From positions 976,333,721 to 976,397,720 of the forward strand of contig CM048744.1 of assembly GCA_026315105.1 (NCBI GenBank): a DNA stretch of 64,000 nt. Direction: 5' to 3'. Shown piece after piece: positions 22,211-36,900 of the stretch (within the stretch, counting starts at the first letter, position 1; each line of letters starts with the position of its first letter). The stretch is from Locusta migratoria. Lineage: Eukaryota > Arthropoda > Insecta > Orthoptera > Acrididae. A model generated the notes under the pieces. That model had not been told where the DNA came from, did no database searches, and was given only the letters and a program-made list of their open reading frames with translations. A program made the position numbers and the translations under genes.

Positions 22211-25200
22211 ACTGGTTTTTGCAGTTCCAACTCGGTATCGAACTGTCGATTTTTTTTTCACCACGATGAAGTAGCATGCTCAGTTATGGATGGAACAGCA
22301 ATTTATACCAGTGTTTCATCAACTGTAGAGAATTAACTTTTGTAAAATGTGTAAAACGGAGTTGGTGAGTACAGCGCCAATGCTACTTGTTTGCAATTCC
22401 GACTCTTATGAAAGCCATAGACATTGAAAACTGGATAAAAAAGGAACGATGAACTGCTACAGTTTAGGTTATACATTACCACAAGTGAAATGTAGCTTAA
22501 ACTAAAAATGATTTTATTAAACAGTACTGACATGTTTTTTCATAATTAAATAAATGTTATTTGATGATGTCAAAATCACACTTGCAATTCAACAGTATTT
22601 AATAGTTCAGCTTATTGTGTCAAACAATGCAAACTGAAACCAATTATTAGTGCAGGGAATGCTATCAGACCTTATTTGGTTTTAGTCAGCCAGGTTACAA
22701 AATTTGAAATACATACTAGTTTTAACATTGTGCGACCCCTCGTTTGTATTTCAGTTAATATTTTTAATTATTTAGGGACCAGTAGTCAACTTTCGTAATG
22801 GCAAAATTAGAATTCAAACTATTGTGAATATTAATTTAACAGTATGTCAAAGTAATTACGGGAGTACCAGCATGGAGGGCGAATAAGATCGTAGTTATTT
22901 GTTCTGTGGCGTCATATAAAACCAAAATTTCCGTATTGTTAAAGTCAGTCTCATGTTTTAGCCGAATAAATCGATGAAATTTTTATTAGCTTTATTGACT
23001 TTATTAATGGACTTTGTGCAGAATATTTAGTACTGCGTAATAGTTTTGTGATTGGTACTAAGAGTCAAGATCAGTCATTACGGTCGATACTTAACATCAG
23101 TCAAATGATTGTGTGCTGGTTCAGGCGTGGATTTGACTTGATAATTATAGAAACTACATTTTGGGACTTGATCAAACTTATCTTGGATTTAGGAACATTT
23201 CATCCATATCATGACATTCAAAAATGACTGTGAATATATTCGAAGAATATGGAAAAAGTTACGTGTGTGTATGTTAATTTATTTAAATAATATTATCTCT
23301 GACTGAATGAACTGACGCGTGTTAACACTCGATCGGACTGTTTTCACAGGAATTTGACATTCAGTAATATTAAGTGCAGTACTTTCAAGTTTATGAACTA
23401 TGTAATATTATTCCAGGTCATGAACTTTAATCAGAAACTTTTAATTATGCAGATCTCGCAGTTTTATGTACTGTTTGATGGATGTTAGAGTTTTGCTAGG
23501 CAACGTGCCTGTTTTCTCTTGGATGTAATTTATATAGTAAATTACAGATATAAGTAGTGGAGTCTAATACTATTTAAATCCTAACCCATTTACTAAAAGA
23601 GGGAACATTTAGCTAATTTAGATTCCAAGAAAGTGCCTGTTGTGGTATTCCTGCCAATGGAAGCATTAATTTAAAGAAATGAACATTAACAGCTGGGCAT
23701 ATCAGGCTTCATACATTGGTTTATGTGTGGTTTAACAAGAGGAATGGCACAATTGGCAATGATATATTGCAGTGGATAATCATATCATTAAAAATAATAT
23801 TTATTAGGCATGTTTTATTAAGTTGTGAAATGAGGTCCATGTAACCATTTAAGTTTTTCGGTGATGTTTCTTCTAACTTGCTGATTGCTGAAACTTTCAA
23901 CTGGTTCCCCTTTTTATTTACCATGCATGAATATCTCTTTACAACTAAACTGAGAGTATAGTTCCATCATCTGGTGGTATAATCATCAGTCTGCAGACAC
24001 ACAAAGCTGCTTTGCCAATAGAAGCAGCAGCAGCAGCAGCAGTGTGCCAGACCACACAGGCTGGCCTCCAAACGTCAACCAAGCACAACCTGCCCACTGT
24101 GAGTATTTATAGTTCAACAAGCAAAGCTCGAGGGCGACACTCGAGCAAGCATAAGCCCCAATATGCAGACCTCTGGTGAACACACACATACTGTAGTGCA
24201 GCGTTAAATCTCATGCTCTGATATCGCCACAAAATAATCAAATAGTCTAAATGTCTAAATTTGGGGAATTTAATGTGACAAGGTGAGATACTCTGTGCAA
24301 AATCCTGTTTGTTCAGGTGTATGAAACCTGCACGCAGAAACTTTGCTAGCAAGTGCAGCATGGAGAAAGAGACTGACATCACTGCAGAAGAAGAAATGCA
24401 AAGTTTATAATATCTGAACACATTGTTGCAATAACAGCAGTCTTTTGTCTTAATAAAACATTGTAATCTAAGTTCTGACTTAGTTGCGAAACAGAAATTT
24501 ACTCAGGCACGGCAAATAAAGCCAACCTTCTCTTATAATACTGCAAACCTGTCTTTTTTGAGTATGTCATTTATTAGAACAATGTTTCACAATCCAGAGC
24601 AAGCAGTTACTCCATACAGTGATGAATACAGCATATATTTGGGAGGGAGTGGGGTGGGAGCAGCTAGTTTAAGGTAAAGATAAGTAATTTTAAGTAGTCA
24701 CCCTCATTACATTTTGTATCATTTTGCTGCTTATATTAACAGGATAATTACAAAAAACACTGGTACAAACTTCATGCCACTAACACCCCATGGAAGTAAG
24801 ACTGTCACCATGTGATGCCTTCAATGCATCATTCATTAGAATAAGTTGCCGTTCTTTCTTCTCTTTAGGTACATTTTCTCCTTTCCCCCAGCTGCTATAC
24901 CACCCCGTACATCCCCCCCTCTCTCTTCCTCTACCTTAACCCTATATACAATAATTGTCAATGGCCTCATAACACACAGTACTTCTCATCACAGATGAGT
25001 GGGTTATGGTCGCATCTGATGACCAGAATATAAATTTTCATCTAAGGAATAGTCTTACACAAAGATCAACAGAAAATAAATTAAAAGGTTTTTCCTCCAT
25101 TCAGCTTAAAATGGCCACTTGCATTGTCATTAAGTATTGTATACTACTATCTTCAGTTTCATTAAAAATAAAACTATTGCATTCAGAGTACTGTTAGAGC

Positions 25201-25385
25201 ATCTTTGGTTTTGTCGCTATAGCTTTATGTATTATCATGTGAACTACTTGAACCCGTTTGTGTATTCTATTCAAACAAAAACCCACTTACTGAATTCACT
25301 CACTTCTTAAGTTGATTTTGCTCATTAAGGTTCAGAAGATTGTTGTAGCTCATACAATATGTACTCACAATTTTCAATAAATATA
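22211..25385. other. AT-rich intergenic stretch downstream of the ITIH-like gene
   Basis: No exon, RNA gene or confident transposon is recognised. A short CAG run (about 24,026-24,042) sits in a more GC-rich patch at 23.99-24.2 kb. A pyrimidine-rich patch lies at about 24.86-24.95 kb. Confidence 0.4.
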
Positions 25386-25391
25386 TTTAAT
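25386..25391 (-). promoter_or_regulatory. candidate polyadenylation signal ATTAAA
   Basis: On the minus strand, ATTAAA begins about 19 nt after the stop codon of the ITIH-like gene. It is the commonest variant of the canonical hexamer, and no AATAAA is seen in the next few hundred bases. The position is unusually close to the stop, so the real 3' end may be further along. Confidence 0.3.
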
Positions 25392-25409
25392 AAATAGGAC
25401 AAAGGCTGT

Positions 25410-25497
25410 TTATGACACTAATGAAGAATTTTCAGGTCCTGCTTCATTTGATAAACTAGCTGGGTTAGATGAGACAGGGCAGCACACTCCAACAAAC
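25410..25497 (-). CDS. ITIH-like gene, terminal exon (VGVCCP and stop)
   Basis: The exon is 88 nt. Acceptor TTCATTCACAG, then G completes the Arg codon left open 11.86 kb upstream. It encodes FVGVCCPVSSNPASLSNEAG and eight more residues to TAA (25,410-25,412). CC supplies the fifth and sixth CLIP cysteines. Confidence 0.85.
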
Positions 25498-28400
25498 CTG
25501 TGAATGAAAGGTAAGAAGTTACACATTTCTTTTGTCTTTCTTACGAATAATTAGCTTTATTCTAAACAATACTCCAGCACAATTCAGTGTCCTAGTAACT
25601 AGTCTGTTATATGTAGTACAGGACAAAGCAGCATATTCAATGCAAATAGAAGGAAATATTACCAAGAAAAATAAATAGCATAATACTAGTAAAAAAAATT
25701 ACCCTGGTTGAAACAGTGAGGGAGAATCCTGTAATCTGTAACAAGAGAATGAAATGAAAATACGACCACAAAACAGCAAGACAGCAGTCTGTGTAAAGTC
25801 TCACAAATTCCTTAAACTTAAGGTGAGTCAACAGCTCATGTGGACACCTGCAGCTCGGAGCCAACAGGCCTCACAACAGCGGTGGGGGCTTCCATCAAAG
25901 CCATTCTGCAATTGTCAAATCTAGTCTCACTGGAATTGGATATTCGTACACCTTTCACTCGCTTTGAGCACCTTGTTGCCATCTTCGATCTTTGAAAGGC
26001 ATACGACACGACCTGGTGCCATCATATCCTGTGTACGCTGCATGAATGGCACTTATGGGGTGCCCTTCTGATCTTCCTTCAGAACTTTATCTCCTTAAAT
26101 ACCTTTTGTGTTAGGGTTGGTACTTCTTTCAGCTCCACTCAAATTCAGGAGAAGAGCATTCCACAGAGATCCCCCCCCCCACTCCCATAATTTTGGTGGC
26201 AATTAAGGCTCACAGCCGCAGTTGGCTCATAGACCTCCTGACCCTGTTTGCTGATGGCTTTTGCCTATACTTCAGCTCCACCACCACCACCATCAGTGTC
26301 GGTGGACAGCATCTGCATGGAGCCACTCATAAGGCACAATCTTGAGCCTTCGTCCATGGTTTTCAATTATCTACAATATAAGACCTCATGCATTTGTCGC
26401 TGTCGGACAGTTCACCTGCAACAGGAGATTTATCTTACTGACAACTACCTCGCACAGAAGAGAAGCATAACTTCCTGGGTATGTTCCTTGCTGCCTATCT
26501 CACTTTGACTCCCCGCCTTTGCTACCTTAAACAACAGTGCTGGAAACACCTCAATATCCTTTGCTACCTCACCACACTGTTTGGTGGGGGGGGGGGGGGG
26601 GGGCTGCACAAACCACTCTCCTGCAGCTCTACAAGGCCTTTACCCAATTCCATCTTGACTAAGGGAATTAACATAATTCAGCAGAGCCTTCAGCATTACA
26701 GATCCTCAACCTGATCCTCCATTGTTTGGGGAGGGGGGGGGGGGTCAGGCTAGCAATCGGCACTTTTTGCACTAGTCTGGTGAGGAGTCTTCTCCTTGAA
26801 GCAGGGATACCTCCCCTAAGATTCCGCAGGCAACACATGCTGCCTTCATATATTGCCCACATTCAAGGCTCAATCAAATCACAGGCTTCTTTTCCATCTT
26901 CTACACTCCCCTCATCATGACGGCCTTTCCATCCATCCCTCCCTCCCTCCCTCCCTCCCTCCCTCCCTCCCTCCCTCCCTCCCTCCACTACCTTTCCAAT
27001 TTCCTCCTTGGTCCCTCCCTCACTTACAGCTGTACGTGGATTTGGCACGTGACTCCAAAGCTTAAGTACCACCAGTGGGTCTGTCGCCAGTTTGCAGTAT
27101 TTATTGACTTGTTTTGTGATAAGTTTGTTTATGCTAATGACTGTCATGGATGGCCGAAAAGGGTTTGTCTATGTCCATGGCAATCAAGATGAACAGCATT
27201 CCCTGCTTTGTGGGAGCAGTATTTTTACTGCAGAGCTGGTTGCCATTTATCGTACTCTTGAGCACATTCAGTCAAGACCTGGGAATCATTTGTCATATGT
27301 AGTGTCAGATTGGCTTGCAAGCACTCAACTAGTTTCTTTAGATGTCCTATGGTGTGAGCTATTAAAGACACTGTAGCCACTCTTGGCAATTTTTGTCTGG
27401 ACACCAGACCACACTGGCATAATAGGAAATGAATGCTGATTGGCTGGCCAAACGGGCAACCTCCTCACGACTTCAGGAAATTGACCTCTTTGAACCAGGT
27501 GCATGCAGCTTCGAGCTTCAAATGATGTCTGAAATTTGCTGAACAAACTTCATGCAACCAAGTTATCCACAGCTGTGTGAAAATCTTCCTTGAGGTCCAC
27601 ACATCAGGACTCAGTTATTTTCTGCTGCCTCTGCATCGGACATGCATGGATGGCCATAGCTATCTTCTGTGCTGAGAAGACCCCGCCCAAGCGTCATGGT
27701 GCTGTCCTGCCAATGGTCAATCTTTTGATGGAATGTCCCATTTTAGCCTCCTTGTGGCCATCTTCTTATCTACCAGTTGCACTCCCTTTAGTTTTAGGTG
27801 ACAATTTCTCCATGACTAACTTTTTTTTACATTTCATCCATGCAGCTGTGTTTTATCACTCTACGTAGTTGTGGGTGTCTGCACCAGAATTTTCAGCCCC
27901 CCCCCCCCACCTCGGCGAATTTTATTTCCTTCATACAACTGTTTTGTCAGTCTTCCTTGGCAATGTGTTGGTACCTCACCCAACTATCCATCTGGAGTTG
28001 TAATATGTGGCAGAGTGGTTGGCTTACCTTTCTCTCCCTATGTTTTACCTATCCAGGCATTACATTATCTTTCAATGTAGTCAACCACTTGCTCTGTTAT
28101 TATGGCTTTGTTCATCTCTGCTCTGTACCTCTGATGGTTCTTTCTCTCTGGGTCCAGAGGTCCATCTTCAACCATGTATCAAACTTTTCTGAACTGTCTG
28201 TTTGGAAGGGGGACTGAAGACCTAGACATTTTGTCCCTTTTAAATCCACATTCATCCATCCATCCATCCATCCATCCATCCATCCATCCAACTAACAAAC
28301 CAACCAGTGCTCTGTTAGGTGGCATCACTCTACAGAGGACACTTTTTCCCATGCTTCTCCCACCATTCATTCTATTCAAGTATGTCATTTCAACAACAGT

Positions 28401-30879
28401 TGGCCAGTCACAATAATTTTCATTCACAAATTACTTACCAATTTAGATAATTATCTGGTGCTATCTAGCAGAGTTTATAACAGTCCAACTATTTCATAAT
28501 TTCCATTATGTTAGTTGAAGCAGAAAGGTGCTTTACAACTTTGAAAAGAATAGTCATTCTTACGGAACTCTATGCTCCAGGAAAGATTTCCAGTCTTGGC
28601 GATGCTTTCCATTGAAAATTTGTTATAGATATCAGACTTTGAGCAGCAGGTAACTGATAAATCTGCATTGATAAAACAGGAGGGGAAATTTTCAGTAGAG
28701 AAGATGTAAAAATAAGGGTACTTGTAAAATAACTTCTTATTCCTGAATTTTATTTTGACTTGGAATCTAGTTCACTATGAAACAATAATTAACTTCTAGT
28801 ATCCACTCTGCCATGGATATATCTCTACGTTTTCACAACATCATAAATAAGATTTGCAAAAAATCGACTCTTATGACCTTCATACACCGATAATTCTAAG
28901 GATGTTTCTACAACTACAAATGTCAAGAGGTCAGGTGCTGAGATTTTCTCCCTTGCGAGTACCTCATATAAAAATGTAACACTGAAACTTGGGTGCAACA
29001 TCAAGCTTCAGGTATCACTGTTGTTGTTGTTGTTGTTTAGAGGGGACTAAACTACTTGGTCATCAGTTCCCTGTTCCTAATAAAGAATGTGGAGTGGAAA
29101 CAATGGTTTTATGGACCTGGACACACAGAATATCCAAGAGGAGTACAGGTCAACAATGAACTTTCACCAACAGTATAAATGGAAAAAATAAAACAGATAA
29201 ACAGAGCGTTCAATCATACTAAAGTTTGACAACCGAAAGCTGTGGCTGGCTGGTCACTGGGATGATAATGGATGAGCCAGTCATGTGCACACACTAATAT
29301 CTTCTTGTCAGAAGACATAAAACACTAAAATCGGTTTAAAGTCATGATAAAGCACTCTCCATTAAATGGAATGGTAAAAACCGGCTGCACGGATAAAACA
29401 TAGCAGACTCAGCCATGGAGGCATCATCCCCTACCACTAAGGATACGGTAGGTGGAGGATTAAAAGACTGCCACAAAGTGGCTAAAACATTACAGTCCAT
29501 CAGATGTATTACTGTCAAAGCAACACCACAGCGACACATGGGAGAAGTAAATAGCCGCGAGTCAACCAAGTGTGCCCAATATGGAGATAACATAGCACAA
29601 CGGATCTTCTTTTCTAGCCACAGCATTGTCAGGTTTGAAGTTTAACTGGATTCTCAATATTCATGATGCACTTGTGATCATATGGGAAAATTCCCACCTC
29701 ATCGCTACATTAGACTTTTCCCATCTTTCATGTGCTGGGTATAACACCACGTTCAAACACATTCCGATTGTGATAATCTGCTATTGTAGTAGCAGTAACT
29801 TATCTAATGCCTGTGCCAAACACATGTCATCTTATATAGGTTGTAATGTATATGGCCAGGAAAGTCTCGTTTGTTTTGATTAATGCAACGTACGATACCA
29901 TAGTTGGTCGTGGTGTTATACCCTAATATTCCATGTTTATATTATATGGCAAGGCACATTGATTTTATCACTTTCATTACTTGGGTGTTTTAATGAACTA
30001 ATTATTAAATTAATTATTGAAAGTCGTAAGCTTAGTGTTGGACTTTTGTTAATGAAATTAATAACTAACAATATCTGAGGTCCTCTATAATGTATTGACC
30101 AAAATGTAATACTTTGCTGACCGTAAAATTAAATAATAACTAATTTAACCATTTTAAATGATGTAAACATATATTAACACTACACTAATTGTTGTTTACA
30201 TGCGATCTTTTGTATTGTTTTGTTTTGATGTGAAAATATTATTACATTTGTCATGATTTTGTGTATCTTTACCTAAAGCAAGACTTATTTATGTTTCATG
30301 AACAAATTTATCAAATGTAAAACATTGTAACTTCCGTGTTCTAGAATGTTCCCGAAATTATATGTATTAATACGCATGAATTGGTGCAAATGCAATGAGT
30401 TGTAAAGTTAGTATTACTTTGAACACAGTCTTAAATCAGTTTTGAGCCGGGATGCAGTCAGTATAAGTTTGTCTCAATTAGTCACTTTGTCAGTAAGTAT
30501 GAATTCTGTATCAGTAACAAGCAGTCTTAAAAATGTATTACTCCTGTTTGTGTGCTTCAAGAATAATATAAATAAATACATATAAAATGAAATGTGTCAT
30601 ATTAGGCGTTTCCATAAGACGCCCAAGAATTCGTCGTCCTAATGTTGGCATATTTATATAAAGGCAGGTGATCAATTAAAACATCTACCACTGAACAGCT
30701 GAAAAAGGTGAAGTACTCATAATGTGGCTTCAGTGTAGTGCATAAAATGCACCACAAGGTGTTGCAGACACAGTGTTGTCATCTGATCGTTTACATGTCT
30801 CTTGCGCTGGCGTATGAATGCCTATACCAGTTCCTTTCACTCTTCAGTATATTTCACTGTGGTATTGAGTGTAGTATCT

Positions 30880-30954
<75 letters not shown>

Positions 30955-33900
30955 TTTTGTATTTGCAGTCTTTTGGTTTGAACAGTAAGCAGCCATTGAT
31001 CAGATTCTTACGATTTTTGTGGTATGGTCAGCCAATACAGGTTGCTGCCATGGCGCTCTGTGTGGCAGTATGTCTGGCAAAACCTGTAGGACACCACAGG
31101 TGTTAGATTCCTTGCCCATGGTCTCTGGTTTTGCAGCACCTTCACATGTATTACATAGTTGATCCGCCCTCACTACACAGTGAGTGCCAAATTGTGGTAC
31201 ATTTGCATTGCTTGAGGCTTTGAGCCATAGTGAAGGCTGGCCGCTTGGCCTCACCCATTCATCCTGTAGGTTAAAAGGTGGTCACCCCTTCAAAATCTAA
31301 GCAGGGGCATGTGGAAGGGGTTTATTAGTTACTGTGAGCTCCCATATTAGACATGTTAAGCAACAGCTTAAGAAGATAGCATACCAATGTGCATTTTGTA
31401 TGTGTGCGAGAATTGCTCATCTGATATGTAGAAGAGGCCTTGCCGAAGCTACCAACTGTACAGGGTGCAGTCAACTGCAAGTTATAGCTTACGTCAACAC
31501 TAATGATACCTATCACTTGGGTTCTGAGGTCATCCTCAGATTGTATGGGCATCTGGCAGAATTGGTGAAAAACCATTGGCTTCAAACTTGAGTGTAAGCA
31601 TTGTTCTCAATTTGAGGCATTATCACATCAGATCAGGGTCCTTCCAGGTGGGAAACTGTGCCCTGTGGTCGCCAGAAATCATCGAGGCAATTGGGGAACG
31701 TAGGCAGGCTCTTTAGTACCATAAGCAGCACCCGTCGCTCGTGAACCTCGTTGCTTTCAAGTGACTCCGTGCCAAGGCTCAGCAATTAATCAAAAGACAT
31801 AAGCAAGAATGTTGGGAGAGATATGTCTCCACCTTAGTTTCCCACGTCTCTCCATCTCAGGTGTGGACTAAGATCAGGTGCCTTTATGACCAACAGACTC
31901 CTGTTGGAGTCCCTGGTCTTTCTTTACATGGGGCTATCTGTATGGACCCGAGTGTGATCGCTGAACATATTGCTGATCACTTCGCTCAGTGCTCTGCATC
32001 TGCTAACTACTGTGCAGCATTTCGCTCCTGTAAGGAGCATGTGGAGCGACAGTGCCTTTTCTTTGCAATGCACTGTCAGGAGCCTTACAACACCCCATTC
32101 AATGAAAGGGAGCTGCTTAGTGCCTTGGCCCATTGCTCTGATACAGCTCCAGGCCCTGACTGTGTCCATGCGCAGATATTGAAACATCTTTTGAGGGATT
32201 CTCGGCACCATGTACTCAACATCTTCAACTGCGTTTGGGGTGGCAGCGAGTTTCCGTCCCAGTGGCGGGAAGGTGGATCATACTGCTGCTGTCTGCAGGA
32301 TCCCACTGAAGGCAACAGTTATTGCCCCATCAGCCTGACCAACATTCTGTGCAAGTTTCGTGAATGTTTGGTTGTGCATCGCTTGAATTGGGTGCCAGAA
32401 TCCACTGGGGCCTTCTGGCACTGTCACATGGTGGATTTCATCTGGGCCGTTCTACCACTATTAATCTGATGTGCCTGGCGTCTGCAGTCTGCACAGCCTT
32501 TTGCCGTCGGCAGCACCTCATTGTGTTCTTCTTTGACCTTCAGAAGGCCTATGATACCACGTGGTGGTACCACATCTTAACCACACTGTATGAATGGGGC
32601 CTTGGGGGTCACACCCATTTTCAGTCAGCATTTTCTCCAGTTCCGCTCCTTTCAGGTCCGAGTCAGTGTTGCCCATAGTTCCCCCATGTCCAGGAAAATT
32701 GGGTTCTGCAGGGCTCTGTCCTGAGTGTCTCTCAGTGTTTGGTGCCCACTAACAGCCTGGCTGCAGCTGTGAGGTCATCAGTATCTCCATCTCTATATGC
32801 CGATGATTTCTGCATTTCTTTCTGCTCCACCACAACTAGTGTTGCTGAACGCAGACTCCAGGTGGCCATCCACAAGGTGCAGATATGGGCCCTGGACCAT
32901 GGTTTCCGGTTTTCCACCACCAAAACCCATGTGATGCATCATTTCTGCTGGTGGCGAACAGTCCACCCCCACCCCACCCTTCAAGGCCAACTACTTCCTG
33001 TAGTGGAAACTCACTGGTTCCTGGGACTGCTTTTTGGTGCCAGGCTGACTTGGCTCCCACATATTCAGCAGCTGAAATGGAAGTGCTGGAGCCATCTTAA
33101 TGCTGTTCGCTGTCTAGGTCACTATGTGGAGTGCTGATCGCTCCACCCTGTTGCGGCTGTATGCAGCTTTCGTGCAGTCCCGTTTAGATGAGTAGGAAAA
33201 ACAATTCCATATTTTTCAAATATGGCAGTAGTTGGGTTCTGCTTCACTCAGTCACGTAAATTATCTGGTGTGTTGTTACAGAGCGATATGGAATGGAATG
33301 GATATAGCATAGTCATGGGGAAGTTGTCTTTGATTTATTGGGCTAATTGTGGAAAGATGCAGTTGATCAGCAAATGAGATCAAAATAAAACACTTGAGCA
33401 ATAGTTAAGTCAGGGTCGCACAAGTGTCTGGTATCCCCACCAGATCAGTTTAAAGGAAGACGTAAAAGCAATTCACAGGTGGGCTGTGAGGTTTATCATT
33501 GGTAAGTTTCATCAAGAGTGTTATACAGAGATGCTTCAGGAACTCAGTTGGAATAACTGGAGCAAAGGTAACATTTTTTTTCCCCCCCAAGAAACTGTAG
33601 AGGAACTTGGAGGGATGGAATTTGAGTCTGACTGCAGAACTCGTCTTCTACCATCCCCTTACATTTTGTGTTAAGATGACATACAATATTATGGCTTGTA
33701 CAGAGCCATACAGGAATTCATTTTTCCTTTGCTCTATTTGGGAGTGGAACAAAAGATGAAATGGATAATAGTGCTATGAGGTACCCTCTGCCATGCACCT
33801 TGCAGTGGATTGGGTTGTAGGTACAGATAAATGTAACTGAAAGAAACAAGTATCCTTTAATGCTAAACTTGGTAACTATACTACAGTAATTTGCCCAGAA

Positions 33901-36900
33901 CCATTTTATGCAGCAGAATGTTTAGAATGACACATTAAGGCAAAAAGCATTTAACACGTTGACTTGCTGCAATGTCAGACACATGCAAAAGCTACCTGCT
34001 GTGGCTGGTGGTGGCCACACGGCATCCAACGTATTAAAGACCAGAAGAAACACAGATCTTGTAACAGAATATTTTATATACGTGTAGAAAATTACCGCTT
34101 AGGTAAAGAATAGCTTCTTTGCCTATGTCCAAAGGCTGACAAAAACACTGTTCACTTACTTTGTTAAATTAAAAATTGAGAACACAGTGCAAAGAAATTG
34201 GAAAGAATGAAGACAATTTCTGGTTTATTCTCAAAGATTTGTACAACCAACTGCTACTTAGAAATTCCAAGATTCCAGAAGTTTCCATTAAAATCTGAAG
34301 AAATTGACCTGCCTGGATAGAAATGACAAACACAGAAGAAACAGGAGAAACAGTTTATGTAAATGTAGTCACAAGAAAAATAAGAATAAAATATTTCCCA
34401 TCAGGCTGTATGGTACAACAATAAAATGCCTGATAAAGCATCCTTGGTTGTGCAATAATTTATTTTTAACTTGTTTTGCCTTTTTGGGGTGGATTTGAAA
34501 TACAAATGTACAACTTTGGTGACAAAGTATTCATAAAATTTCCTCATGTTCATATTTTTTAATGTGCATCTATCTCTGTGCTATCATGGACATTGCTGCA
34601 ACCTTATTTTAGGTTTGAAGATGCCCTACATCCAGACCTACTTTTAAATACTGATACTGCAAGTCTTTGGCATAATATATTTTTAATGCTGACTGTTGTA
34701 AAGAAATGTTTTAAGAGCCTGATGATACCCCAAAAAATGTGAAATGTGTTAATAAAAAGTAAATTATTGCAACAAAGACTGTCTTATATTAGAAAAAAGA
34801 ATAATACTGAAAACAATCTTCTGGGTTGTTAGACCACATAATTTCTTCTACACAACTGACATTTTGACCACTGTGCCAGTATCTTCAAGATCTTGTGCTA
34901 GTCACACTGTCGAACACCATAATCACATACCAATATAAAAGGGATTTTTCCTGCGTATGTGCTGAATTAGTGGGACTGTTGGGTAAAATACCTGTGGCTG
35001 GTCTGGTAGGCTATCATCATTAACTAAAAACCCAAGTTCTCACACTTATGTTGTAGAGAAATTGGTTACAATTCTTTGTGGAAGTTGGTGGCCATTATCA
35101 TCGGACATGTACATGACATATTTAACAAAACTATTATTGTGCAAAGAGGCAACTTCCTGAACTCTGCATTTTTCACACCTGGCAGCTGTGTATTCTCTTA
35201 CTTGGTGGTTGGAAGCCATGAAGCCAGAAGTATGTAGCCGTCATCTGTGTTGAAGTTACATCCCTGCTTGCATATGTAATTACTTCTTGGATTTTTCTTT
35301 TATAGAAGTTTGTTTCCTCTTTCAGCACAAGTACTTTGTTGAAATAAGTCTTGTCGCCATACTTCTGAATTAACATCACAAATATCACATGGTTTTTTAA
35401 AAAAATGTGGTGTTGGTGTCCTTTAATATGTTCCTCTACTCACCTTCCCAATTTGCTTAAATACTGGGCCATGATCACACATCATTTCATATATTCTCTC
35501 AATGTTGAGGTTAATTGTGTCTGTTTTGCACTGGTAAGTGCCTTGTATATTTTGACAGAAAACGGAGGCCTTTTTCATTATTTTTGTAACATTCTGCTGA
35601 TAGCAGTTACCCAAGAACCAAACAGTAATCTAAAATGTGATTCCTCATCTACAATAATTAATATTTTGTTCAGAAGCTTTCACTGTGGGATGAACATTTG
35701 TAGCTGTTATCCTTCATTATATTTAGGAAATCGAACTTCGATTGCCACTGAATGGGAGGCACACAAAGAAAGTCTATAAAATGTGTGGGTTTAATAGTGT
35801 GAAATGAGGACAGCAACAGAATATATTAAGGAACATGAAAGCCAACTGTAGGTTACTTATAGTGTGAAATTTGCATTATCAAAACCTCAGGAGAGCTGTG
35901 GCCATGACCTTCTTTCCAACAAAGTATGGTACACGTGTTAGCTAAGGAAACCAAAATTTATACAACAAAAATCTGAAGTGAAGATTTTAAATACAGACAG
36001 TTGTAGGTTTTATGGCTTCCCAGAGTTACACCACCAAGGAAGGGGAAAGTGCAACTGCAAACAATGTATAGGAAGTAATTGCTGCAGACAACATTTTTTA
36101 TAAACACCCCTCTTTCTTGTTCTGCCTCTTTTCATTACTACCTACCAACAAAATCGTCCGTTTGGAGCATCAAAATCCTTAGTTGCTATCTGAAAAATGT
36201 TCTGTCAAGATCTGGCAACCTTGCTGGCTAAGATGGGACTTTTTACTGCTACCCAAACCCTACCATGTGTGTGTAGGCATTATCTTGCTGAAATGTAGGC
36301 TCAGGATGGCTTGCTGTGAAGGGTTAAAAAATGGAGCATAGAATATTGTCAGGTTACTGCTGTGTTGTTCAGGTGCCTCAGATGACAACAAAATGGGTCC
36401 TGCTATAAAATGAAATGGCAACCCAGATCATCACTTCAGGTTTTTGGGTGTATGCCAGGCATAAGCTGGAAGTATCCCACTGCTGCTTAGGGCATCTTCG
36501 GGCTCTTTTCAAAGGGTAACTCATCACTGACAATAATTCCATTTGTCAGACAGTTCCTAATACAACTGGTCAATAGTAAGTCAGTGCCTCCTTTCTACGG
36601 GCTGCCTGTTAATGGTCTTTGTGACTGAAGTACCAGCTGAATATCAGACTGATAATAATGATGGATTTTGAGCTCTTATGTATCTCTGACAATTTCTCAG
36701 TTCTTGCAGTCTGTCATTTCTCCAGGACAACTGATTTCTTCTTGACATTGTCATTTTCCTAATTCCTGCAATCTGTTTCTATGAGCTCAGCTACAAATCT
36801 TCTCTCAAATGCTGTCTTCTGCATGTTTGTTCATGCGCCTGTCTGTGAGCTATAGTTACTGGGCAACTGAATGCACAGAAAGTAGGAATGACTTGATGCT

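Noticed and set aside
21926..22264. Cys/Val repeat proteins on the minus strand and His/Thr repeats on the plus strand
   Set aside because: They are translations of the CA/GT microsatellite.
24020..24050. CAG repeat as a polyglutamine or polyleucine coding tract
   Set aside because: The open frames around it are short, lack splice sites and have no similarity to any known protein.
26581..26745. G runs that could form quadruplexes
   Set aside because: These are homopolymer G runs inside a decayed LINE with length likely affected by slippage or sequencing. There is no arrangement of four short G tracts with loops.
30738..31106. 122-codon frame with a Glu-Arg repeat
   Set aside because: It crosses the GA microsatellite. 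The flanks show no codon bias, splice sites or homology.
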